The notes under the pieces are model-generated. The model saw only the letters and a list, made by a program, of their open reading frames with translations, was not told where the DNA came from and did not search any database. Position numbers and translations under genes: made by a program. Source: Trichodelitschia bisporula (Eukaryota; Ascomycota; Dothideomycetes; Phaeotrichales; Phaeotrichaceae). From it: a stretch of 64,000 nt of DNA. The stretch's first letter is position 1, and each line of letters opens with the position of its first letter. The stretch is from the NCBI GenBank assembly GCA_010356995.1, contig ML996687.1:1769148-1833147 (forward strand), given 5' to 3'. Positions 55,529 to 64,000 of this stretch are shown in pieces.

Positions 55529-58500
55529 ATGTACGAGCTCATATAATTCTTGACTGTAGATAGCAAGCCTGACGAGTGTAGGTTCGAAAAATCGCTCTAC
55601 GACCTCATTCGAGGTCTGCGGAACCACAAAGGGAACGAGAAGGAGTACATCCAGGAAAGCCTGCGAGAATGTCGCAAGGAAATCAGGAGCCAGGACATGA
55701 GTTCGTCTCCCTGCAGATAGGATGGACAATGCTGAGCTCTCTAGACCTCAAGGCTACGGCCCTGCTCAAGATTACGTACCTGGAGATGTTCGGGTACGAC
55801 ATGTCGTGGGCGTCGTTCAACGTTCTGGAGGTCATGTCTTCGCAAATCTACGGACAAAAAAAGGTTGGATATCTCGCCGCCATCCAGAGCTTCCGGCCGG
55901 ACACCGAAGTCCTGATGCTAGCTGAAAATTTACTGAAGAAGGTGGGTAACTCCTGAGCTTATGGAACAGCCGTTAACCTGCTAGGACCTGACTTCGCCCA
56001 CACCAGTAGTCATAACTCTACCTCTAGTCGCTATTCCTCATGTGGTCAACCCGTCCATGGCGAACTCTCTGCTCTCAGACCTGCTCCCTCGTCTCACCCA
56101 CTCCCACGCCGCCATCCGTAAGAAGACCATCGTCACTCTGTACCGCCTCGCCCTGGTGTATCCCGAAACCCTTCGTCCGGCATGGCCGAAGATCAAGGAG
56201 CGCCTTCAAGACGAAAACGAAGATCCCAGTGTCACGTCTGCTATCGTCAATGTCGTCTGCGAGTTGGGATGGAGACGCCCACAAGACTTCTTACCCCTTG
56301 CTCCTCGACTCTTCGATCTGTTGGTTGCGGGTGGCAACAACTGGATGGCAATCAAGCTGATCAAGCTTGTAAGCGGATCATCTCCTTATCGTTACCGGAG
56401 CTAACTCGACAGTTTGCGACTCTGACCCCACTGGAGCCGAGGCTGATTAAGAAACTCCTACCCCCTCTCACGACCATCATCAAGACCACCCCTGCCATGT
56501 CCTTGTTGTACGAATGCATTCACGGCATCATACAGGGAGGCATCCTCGACAGTATTGAAGGTACCACCGAAGGCGAAGAAGTGGCACGCCTCTGCGTAGG
56601 CAAACTCCGCAGCATGCTTGTCGTAGAGGGCGACCCTAACCGTAAGTCTTTATACCTTTTCAAGCCTATGCTGAACCGTTCAGTCAAATTCGTTGCACTT
56701 CTGGCATTCCAGAAGATTGTTACATCGCATCCGCATTTGGTTTCGCTGCATCAAGATGTCATCCTTGAGTGCATCGATGACCCCGACATCTCTATCCGCA
56801 TGAGGGCGCTCGACCTCGCCGTGGGGATGGTCAATCCCGAAAATGTCGCCATGATCGTAGAGCGGCTCCTGCGCCAGCTGTTCGAAGCTCCAGTTGCCAC
56901 GGCTGCAGACGACATCACGAACGACCGTGGTATGCACAACGGGGTCGAGCCTGCAGCTGACTCGGACGACGAGGGTGCTGGCGAGGCGCTACGCCCAGCG
57001 GAGCGTAAATCGAGCCTGCCACCGCCATTGCCGGAGGAGTACAGGGTGAACGCCATTCGCAGCATTCTGGAAATCTGTTCACGAGACACTTACGCCAATC
57101 TCAGTGATTTTGACTGGTACCTCGATGTGCTGGTGAAGCTAGTCAAGGCATGCCCGACAGTCCAGCCATCATCCACGAACGACGATTCCCTTTCGGACGA
57201 TTCCAGAGACAACCGCGACATATCTTACGCGATTGGCCGGGAGTTGCAGAACGTGGCTGTCCGAGTCAAGAGCATGCGGACCGAGGCTGCGGCGGCGGCG
57301 CAATTCCTTCTGCTCACCGACTCCCGCGACAAGCTCTTTCCCGCTCACGGCAACGGCGGCCGCGGCGTTCTGGGTTACTGCGCCTGGATCGCCGGGGAAT
57401 ACGCCCCCTTCCTCACCAGCCCCGAAGCCGTCCTAGACTCGCTCCTCCACTCCTCGACAACCCGACTACCACCCCCCACCCTTGCCATCTCCATCCACGC
57501 CATCCTGAAACTCGTAACCCATATCTGCGGCTCGGGCATGACATGGACGCCCCACCGCCGCACCACGACCGCCCTCCTCCTAGCGAAGACAATCCACTTC
57601 CTTGAGCCACTCGCTTCGCACCCCGCCCTCGAGGTTCAGGAGCGCGCCGTCGAGTACCTAGAGCTCCTCCGCCTCGCCGCCGAAGCCGCAACCGGCCACC
57701 CAGCTTCAGACGAAGCTTTTGCCGAGCCCCCCCTGCTGCTCACGCAAGCCCTCCCCGCGCTCTTCACCGGCATGGAACTCAACCCTGTCGCGCCGGGGGC
57801 GTTGCGCAAGGTCCCCCCCCCCGCGGACATCGACCTCGATGCACCGATCAATCCGAATCTAGCGGCCATCCTGCGAGCGGCCGAGGAAGATGATCTGTCC
57901 GAGGAACTCCAAGACGGGTTCGAAATCTTCTACAAGCAGCGCCCGGAGGGTATCGCGATTTCTGACTCGGCTGTTTCGGCGGCTGCGCGTCTTGAGGCGG
58001 CGCTTAAATCTGACCTGAGTTCATCATATCAGAACCCGAGTCCGGTGGAGGACGACGCGACAACAGCGAGACGGCGAGCGGAACGTCGTGAGCGGTATAA
58101 GGATGATCCGTTTTATATTGCGAGCGACGAGGACTCCGGGTCGGGGTCGCAGATGCATCGCATTATCAAGAACAGTAATGGTGGGGAGGAGATCGATATT
58201 GACGCCATTCCGATTATGGATCTGGAGCTTGAGCATGGGGAGTTACTGCGCGCGGCGGCGCCGGCGAAGAAGAAGGCCTCACGGCGGAGGGTGGAGATTG
58301 TGGCGGATGAGAATTTGGGGGGTGATGGGGAGGATGCGTCGCGGCCGGACCCGGTGCGCCCGGTGCCTGCCCGTGGGAAGAAGAGCGTGTTGCTTGTGGA
58401 CTCGAGTGGGCTGGGGTCGCTGTCGCTGGAGGGCGATTCAGGCGGTACGCTGGACATCGAGCAGCGCGAGGCGGAGGAGAAGGCGCTACGGGAAGTGGAG

Positions 58501-58791
58501 CGGCTAAGGCTGGAGATGCAGCGGGCCTCTGAGCGGATTCAGGCGAAGGAGGAGGGGGTTGTGGTGCGGAAGAAGAAGAAGAAGAGGGTTGTTAAGGATG
58601 TGGGGGAGGGGGCTGGGGGGGAGGCGGAGGCGAGTGCGCCGCCTGAGGGGGAGAAGACGGTTAAGAAGAAGAAGAAAAAGAAGGGGAAGGAGGGGGATGC
58701 CCCTCCGGTTGCGGTGGAGGAGGGGGTGGCGGCGAAGCCGAAGAAGAAGAAGAGGCAGATTGATATGACGGATGCAGCTGTTCCGGCTTAG
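55529..58791 (+). CDS. apl5: AP-3 adaptor complex subunit delta
   Basis: Exons 55529-55530, 55582-55700, 55745-55941, 55985-56368, 56413-56641 and 56684-58791, 1012 aa. The start codon is split: AT at 55529-55530 and G at 55582, giving MFEKSLYDLIRGLRNHKGNE, the family start. Without this splice the frame has a TAA at 55544 and no ATG before QDM. The HEAT-like adaptin trunk (residues 1-~560) includes ITYLEMFGYDMSWASFNVLEVMSS and GRGVLGYCAWIAGEYAPFL. The intron 56642-56683 has 42 nt and no stop; removing it restores GDPNLKFVALLAF. The C-terminal hinge is acidic, then Lys-rich (VRKKKKKRV, KKKKKKKGK). Role: sorts cargo from the Golgi/endosome to the vacuole. Confidence 0.92.
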
Positions 58792-59329
58792 ATTTAGATT
58801 TCAAGCCGCTCCTCGATTGGATCCTGAGGCGACTTTGATACGCATGCTTAGAAGCGGTGGTGCTTTCGTGATGGGTGGTGCATGTTTATTACCAGGCCCA
58901 GCTCGGGCTTTATTGGCGGCGGTTCTTCTGTTGGATATCCATGACCATGGCCAACTGGAGTTCCGCTGTAATGTTAGATATCCATGCCCGTAGAAGTGGT
59001 ACATGGAATAGCAAAAGCTTGCAAGCTGCATGCCTCGCTGCTGTCCGTCAAAGCCCACACCCAAGAATTCAACAAGTATGCCAGAAAACATGTTGCATTT
59101 AACCCAAGATATCCAACACAACCGACCATAAATGACAAAATCCCCCTTCATTCAAGGTCAGCAGCGAAAAACACAGCGTACTATACACGGCTTTGTCCAC
59201 CCGCCGCAGCTCCGTAGCTAAACCGCGCATCCCATGCCCGTTTCAAGCCGCATCTAAACGCCAACGCAGCAGCTGCCCTTCATCTCTATCCCCCCTTGTA
59301 ATGTGCTTTCTCGAACGTCGTGTCTCGGA
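58792..59329. other. Convergent 3' flanks of AP-3 delta and RAMP4
   Basis: 538 bp between opposing stops. The segment ATATCCATG occurs twice (58935 and 58978). No gene seen. Confidence 0.5.
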
Positions 59330-59633
59330 TCAGAAGAACAGGCGCAGGACTTCGAAGAGGAGGCCGCCGATGACGACGAAGGCGAGGAGGACTGGAGTGG
59401 CGGTTAGTATTGTGCTATGAGGGAAGGGGAGTAGGGAGCACGCACTGATCCACGTCGACGAGAGGGGTGACTTGGTGTTCCTCTTTTCGGGCTTCTTCTG
59501 GAGCTCGATGGGCTTGCCGCGCTTGGACTCTTCTGTCCGCGCGAATTTGGCGTTCGCCTTGCGTTGTTGGGGTGTTTGAGTCTGAGAGGGTTAGATGGAG
59601 CTCGAGGAGGAAAGGACAGAGGGCGGTTACCAT
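59330..59633 (-). CDS. Stress-associated ER protein RAMP4/SERP1 (yeast Ysy6)
   Basis: Exons 59633-59631, 59581-59446 and 59391-59330, 66 aa, the usual RAMP4 size. The first coding exon is exactly the ATG; the 49-nt intron (GTAACC...TCTCAG) follows directly. The rest reads TQTPQQRKANAKFARTEESK, RGKPIELQKKPEKRNTKSPL, then SSTWI|ILLAFVVIGGLLFEVLRLFF. The second intron (GTGCGT, CTAAC branch, TCCAG) splits the isoleucine. This is a tail-anchored protein with a basic cytosolic head. Role: binds ribosomes and the Sec61 translocon and stabilises membrane proteins under ER stress; it is a likely EMC or GET client. Confidence 0.92.
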
Positions 59634-60096
59634 AGCTGCGGAGCGTGTTCGGTGGGATGGATGTGGTGAGGTGTGAGGTTGTAAAGTTGCAAGTCGTAAG
59701 CTGTACTTTAAGCTCGCAGCTAAAAGGTCGGCGCGCAGAAGTCGTCGGCGTTCGGTGAACAATCTCAGCTCCCTTCAAACTTTCTCTTTTAAAACCCAAT
59801 CACCACTCTTAAAGAAACCTCCAGCTTCAGTACGGAGTACAGTCACCGTTCAACAACCTGTCCTCTGCACAACGAAATCTACAAATCACAGCCACGGCCC
59901 AAGCTTGAAGAGACGTAGCCTCAAGCCCCGCCGCCGGCAGCAGCCCCTTCCCCAGATTCGCGCCCCCTGTTCCTTGCGCCCTGCCGCCGGCCGCGCTAGC
60001 AACCCCTCGGCCGCCGTGGATCCGGGAGTCGGGACGTCATTTTTCTCGTCCCCCGACGGCGTGACGGTGAGTTGTTCGCAACACACTGTGATTGTA
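59634..60096. promoter_or_regulatory. Divergent promoter region, RAMP4 and small mitochondrial-like gene
   Basis: 463 bp; an ORF at 59755-60237 contains the next gene's first exon, but its upstream part is unsupported. Confidence 0.45.
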
Positions 60097-60622
60097 ATGA
60101 TGCGATTGATCGGCTTGCCGCTGCTGCGTGCGGCGCCTGCCCGTGCGGTGCCGATGCGGCTCTGCCGCCGATGGGAGAGTGGGAAGGCCGGTGCTGGTGG
60201 GCCGGCGGAGAAGACGCCAAGTAAGCATGTAAGTTGATATCGCGTACTGCTGGATCAATTGGTATTCATCGTATATATCTTGCATCGGGGGCACTGCTCT
60301 TAGTACCTTCCCCTATCCCTCGGATACTTGTCTCTCCTCCATTGCTGAACCTACCGCTAACCTCCCCCGCAGGGCGAATTCTATACCTCCTGGAGTCTGC
60401 CCTTCGCCAAAGTCTTCCTCGGAGCACTGTTCACGTACCAAGTCACCTATTGGGCGTGGCTGAAGCTGGAGAATCTGGCTGTGAAGGAGGAAACTGAAGG
60501 CACGTGAGTTTTTCCATCGTGTGGGTTGCATCGGCTGACGGTGGATTGTAGCACAGATTGAGGATCTGAAGAAGGATTTGAGGACGAAACTTGCCGAGAA
60601 GAAGGGCGACGGGAAGAGATGA
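60097..60622 (+). CDS. Small mitochondrial-like membrane protein, possible GC-AG intron
   Basis: Proposed exons 60097-60228, 60373-60499 and 60552-60622, 109 aa. The N-terminus (MMRLIGLPLLRAAPARAVPM, then RLCRRWESGKAG) looks like a mitochondrial presequence. Intron 1 (GTAAGT...CCGCAG) joins PSKH to GEFYTSWSLPFAKVFLGALF; the hydrophobic segment is followed by YWAWLKLENLAVKEE. Intron 2 would use a GC donor (GCACGT at 60500) and TTGTAG to join EETE to AQIEDLKKDLRTKLAEKKGD, a plausible coiled-coil end. With the nearby GT donor (GTGAGT, 60504) the protein instead ends after EGTTD. No family recognised; it resembles short inner-membrane accessory subunits in layout only. Confidence 0.6.
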
Positions 60623-61316
60623 GGTGGATTCTGATGGCTGAATTCCCGGGAAGTTTCGGCGCTCTGGTAGGCCGTCACTACAGAGCTGGCTGGAGAAGGC
60701 TGCATTGCCGCATTCAACGCCGCAGCAGTTAAGACTGGGACTCTGGTCAACTGGCTGTCCGCCTCTAATGTCGCCTTTTCCTACCAGAATTGCTAGTAGT
60801 GTTGTCGTCTCACAGGACAAGATGTAAGTATTTCAGGCTGTCGCGTTTGACGCACGGGACGACGTTGGTTAAATGGAACTAGGAGATGTACAGCAAAGAA
60901 CTTTGGTGATTCTTCGGGCATTCAGGACATCGCACTACATGTAGAAATAATGGCCGAATTTCCCATCATATTCAATTTTCACGGTCAAAACACACTGGCC
61001 ATAGATCACATCGTCATTGATGCAGATGTAAGAAGGAGCATCCGTACCCTTGGAAGGAGCGCTCGGAGGACGTGGGTGAAAAGTGTACCCATATATGGGT
61101 GACCTCGCCGCTCACCCTCTCTCTTGTTGTTCTTCGTCTTCTACACACTTTCACTATGCATTTGTTGCCCTTGCATGTGTCGTGAGCTATGCTCCCAATG
61201 TCATCCAGCACTTAATCCTCACCACCCTACTTCATTGAAAAAAATGCTCGTTCATCCCCGTCGCGCCTTCCCCATCTTCAAAACTCAAACCGGCAAAAAG
61301 TGAAGTCCACCCATCA
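60623..61316. other. Intergenic region
   Basis: 694 bp between the 60097 gene and the tRNA. No gene seen. A T-rich tRNA terminator lies near 61299 on the minus strand. Confidence 0.5.
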
Positions 61317-61400
61317 AGCCCGAGGCGGGGCTCGAACCCGCGACCTTGAGATAATCCCTTGGTTAAGAGTCACACGCTCTACCGATTGAGCTACCCAGGC
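61317..61400 (-). tRNA. tRNA-Lys(CTT) with an 11-nt intron
   Basis: Read on the minus strand from 61400. Acceptor stem GCCTGGG pairs with CTCGGGC, discriminator T. D arm is GCTC-AATCGGTA-GAGC. Anticodon stem TGTGA with loop CTCTTAA (anticodon CTT) is followed by an 11-nt intron CCAAGGGATTA in the usual 37/38 position, then TCTCA, which pairs with one T-T mismatch. Variable loop AGGTC; T arm GCGGG-TTCGAGC-CCCGC. Length 84 = 73 + 11. A TTTTT tract follows about 15 bases after the 3' end, as expected for RNA polymerase III. The A and B boxes are internal. Confidence 0.93.
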
Positions 61401-63799
61401 TGGTTGATTTGGATGCCGAAAAGTGGGTGGGGTGGGCTTTTGGCAATGTCCGGCCGGGCCGGGCGGAGGGAGGAGGGCTCGGAGAGATGGATGGGCTTGG
61501 CCCGGCTGGATGGGATTGGATACAAGGGAGATGACTGCTGCGTGTCGATACGGGGCGCGATACTGTAGTAGATCGGGGAGTGAGATGGGGGAGTTGAGTC
61601 TGAGTATGCATCAGCGAGTTGGTGTCATCAACGATTGAAGCCCCGCCGAGTCCAACCTGCCCATACCCGCGAAGTCCGCTAATTCACCGCAGTTATCCGA
61701 AATATTCCTTTCGGACCGAAAGCCACAGCCAGTTGAACCGTATTCTCAAGCTCGGAGGCACCTCCGCTTCCTCCCCCGTAGAACCCCATCCCGGCCCCCG
61801 CATCCGCCTCCGCGCCGAGTCACCCACCACCCATGTCAGCATCAAGCCAGCGCTTGCAGCGGCGCAGTACTGTAACTCACTGATAAATAGAGCAACCCCT
61901 CCCTCTTCTCACCACGCGAATGAAGGACTACCGCACAGGTCCCACGTAGCGAGTAAACGCCTCTAGCGGAATTTCCCGCAGCCCTACCGCGACAAGGCTG
62001 ACCACCTTTCGCCACCGCATGGCCTGGCAGATACGCGGCAACAACAACCGAATCTCCACGTTCCTTCCAGCCTGGCTCTGACGCGCCCGCCCCGATCGCC
62101 GACGCGTGCCTGCCAAGCTGCGCAGAGTGCGCTTGCGCGGCGGTAATATGTTGCCACGGCCAAGGCTAGGGGTGTGCGATGTAGACAGGGCAAGAGAAAC
62201 GAGGTTCGAGGAAGGGTGCGTTGAGGTTGAGTAAGGGTACGTTGGGGTTCGTGCAGGCAGCTGGTCGACGTTGGGCGACAGGTAAGGGGCCCATTCGGCG
62301 CGGCTCTGTGATACGGCAACTCGGTGTCTGCAACCGGCCTCGTCCCCGAAATGGCATCGGACCTCACACCGCATCCGCCGTTGCACCCTCCCGTACGGAA
62401 TATATTTCCCACCGCCTCGCCCTGCGTGTGCGCCACAGTGGCGAGTGCGTCCGCCATGCCTCGTCCCGCCCCGACCCCTCCACTTACCTAACCTCTCACC
62501 TGCCGCACCCTACAATCTGCCAGGCCCGACAGGGAAAGTTGACGCGTTGAACAGTTGTACTGGTAGGGCTAGAAAGCACGCGCCGAAGCTACTGTACCGG
62601 CAGCTGGTGCAGCTGAAGTTCTCGCCTTTTGCCCTGCGGCATTCATCCCGACCACCGGACACCTTCGCCACCTCCGGGTGCGGCTTGCGGGCTTGGCAAG
62701 CTGCATGGCGCCTGTGGGGCTGGCGCAGGGTTGCAAGCGTGAGTATGGGCTGACTGCTGGGGGGGCGGGGGGATGCAGGTTTGCTTGCTTGGGGAATAAT
62801 GGGAATAGAGATGGTGGGGATGGGATGTACCGCACGGTGTTGTAGCCGCGGTGTTTCAGAGAGCGGGAGGTGGGGCGGTGCGGCTGCGTGCCACAGCATA
62901 CGGCGCGGGGGAGGGAGGGGAACTTTGAACGGAATGAATCCGCAATTGATGATGGGCGGCTGGAGGGCAGGACTGTGCGGCGTGTTTGGGGTGCAGCGCG
63001 GCGCGGCGCGAATATGCTTGAGACGTCGGCATGAGGTGGTGCGGGTACTGATGGAGGTGCGGCAGATGGGCGTGTCTGTTGAAATGTCAAGACTCGACAA
63101 GGTCTGATGTGCAGGGAAGCTAAATGTCAGCAAAGCCGGTGTGGCGTTGGTTCGCCGTATGCGAGATGCAGCCGATACTGCAGGTATCTAGTCACGTGAT
63201 GGAGCAAAACATCTGCTGCAAAAAGATGGAGTTTCAGAAGAGCACAGCCTCGACAGGTACGGCGTCTTCTCTGCCGGCGTCTAAATGTATTGCGTTGCGC
63301 CTGCTGCATGGGAGACACAAGGCTGAGTGTGCTGTGATGCGGGGAATGTGGAGGGCCTGGCTTGCCTGGATTTGGCATTTCTGCTGGAGATGCAACGCCG
63401 GCCCGTGTGGAGCATGCGGCTTCGCGCGGCTGGCACGGCAGCGCCTGAGGTCAGCCACACTGGGGGAGGGGGATGTTTGTCGACCTCAGCCCGGTGGTTG
63501 ACGAGGTGGAGAGGAGGACATACGGCACGTCAAGCAACGAGAGCGAATGGACTGGAATACGGCGATTTCCTGCTCGTCTGCTCAGCTCCATGACAGCTAT
63601 GAGGGTTAAAGTAGTTTTTGTCAAGAGTGCAGCTGGAGACAAAGAGTCGCATTCTGATTTGCGGCGTTGCCTCCCCTCCCCCCTTCAGCCCCAGCCTCAA
63701 CGAGGCTGCGTCATTTCAAGCCTTTCCAGCCACCAGCCCGTCGCTCTTTCGCCCTTTTCTGCATCTTATCAACAATCAACATCAATCGATCAGTTCACC
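61401..63799. other. Gene-poor GC-rich region
   Basis: About 2.4 kb. Several long frames on both strands are GC-driven and lack domains, Kozak context or splice signals. The end (63700-63799) is pyrimidine-rich with CAATCAACATCAATC, a typical leader for a gene starting near 63800. No repeats or tRNA seen. Confidence 0.5.
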
Positions 63800-63889
63800 A
63801 TGAGTTTTACCTCTTCACCTCAACTCTTTCCATCTGAAGTTCTTATCGAATCATTTTTCTCAGGCGAAATTGATATGCAAGAAGAGTAG
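63800..63889 (+). other. Possible first exon or short upstream ORF at the window end
   Basis: ATG at 63800 in good context (TTCACCATGAG) after a typical leader opens MSFTSSPQLFPSEVLIESFF and stops at 63889 (29 aa). A GTAGAT donor at 63885 could splice it onward outside the window, or it may be a uORF. Cannot be decided here. Confidence 0.3.
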
Positions 63890-64000
63890 ATCTAGTGCGA
63901 AGCGTGCAGCAAGCCATCCGTTACTCCATTCTGCAGCCACACACTCATTCCTGCCGCAAGCTTTTCCTTCCAAGAAAAACTCCTGTCCCTCACCCGCCCA

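Noticed and set aside
61928-63133. Long minus-strand frames in the GC-rich block
   Set aside because: High-GC sequence keeps frames open by chance; low-complexity Pro/Arg/Ser translations, no splice structure.

Overview
This is nuclear DNA of a filamentous ascomycete (Pezizomycotina). The evidence is dense protein-coding genes on both strands, introns of 42-60 nt with CTAAC/CTGAC-like branch sites, pyrimidine-rich leaders, and fungal families (CFEM, DUF3602, Zn2Cys6 and fungal-type eIF3m proteins). I assembled 28 spliced or single-exon protein genes plus one tRNA. Most exon joins were set by reading frame, splice consensus and remembered family sequence; no alignment was run. I saw no transposon, virus-like element, CRISPR array or prokaryotic operon.

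Layout. 0-11 kb: a 5'-truncated vacuolar amino-acid transporter (AVT3/4 type), eIF3m, UMP kinase (URA6 type), a small mitochondrial-looking membrane protein, IDH1, an Mtr2-like NTF2-fold mRNA export factor, and an MFS transporter. 11.9-26.5 kb: a 1309-aa protein with the architecture of meiotic chromosome-axis proteins (Red1/Rec10/SYCP2), a Den1/SENP8-type deneddylase with two micro-exons, a Zn2Cys6 regulator with palindromic CGG sites in its own promoter, a small membrane-anchored protein, and a 1563-aa P/Q-rich coiled-coil protein. 27-38 kb: SERCA calcium pump, a short conserved protein, a secreted VOC-fold protein without metal ligands, a predicted N-myristoylated disordered protein, TRM112, and a GPI-anchored CFEM protein. 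38-46 kb is gene-poor and holds only small genes: a 59- or 100-aa product depending on splicing, a DUF3602 protein, and a proline-rich protein. 46-60.6 kb is dense again: synaptojanin-type phosphatase, a J-domain membrane protein, a Gly/Met-repeat membrane protein, a THOC5-like THO subunit, EMC2, AP-3 delta, RAMP4/YSY6, and a small mitochondrial-like protein. 61.3 kb has tRNA-Lys(CTT) with an intron; the rest to 64 kb is almost empty.

The genes do not form a cluster with one pathway. Several act in membrane traffic and the ER (AP-3 delta, synaptojanin, EMC2, RAMP4, SERCA, J-protein) or in mRNA export and translation (Mtr2-like, THOC5-like, eIF3m, TRM112, tRNA-Lys), but this is ordinary euchromatic housekeeping content. 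The most interesting observations are a start codon split by an intron in AP-3 delta, a coding exon consisting only of ATG in RAMP4, the candidate meiotic axis protein, and a small gene whose 3' splice choice would decide whether its product has a membrane segment.
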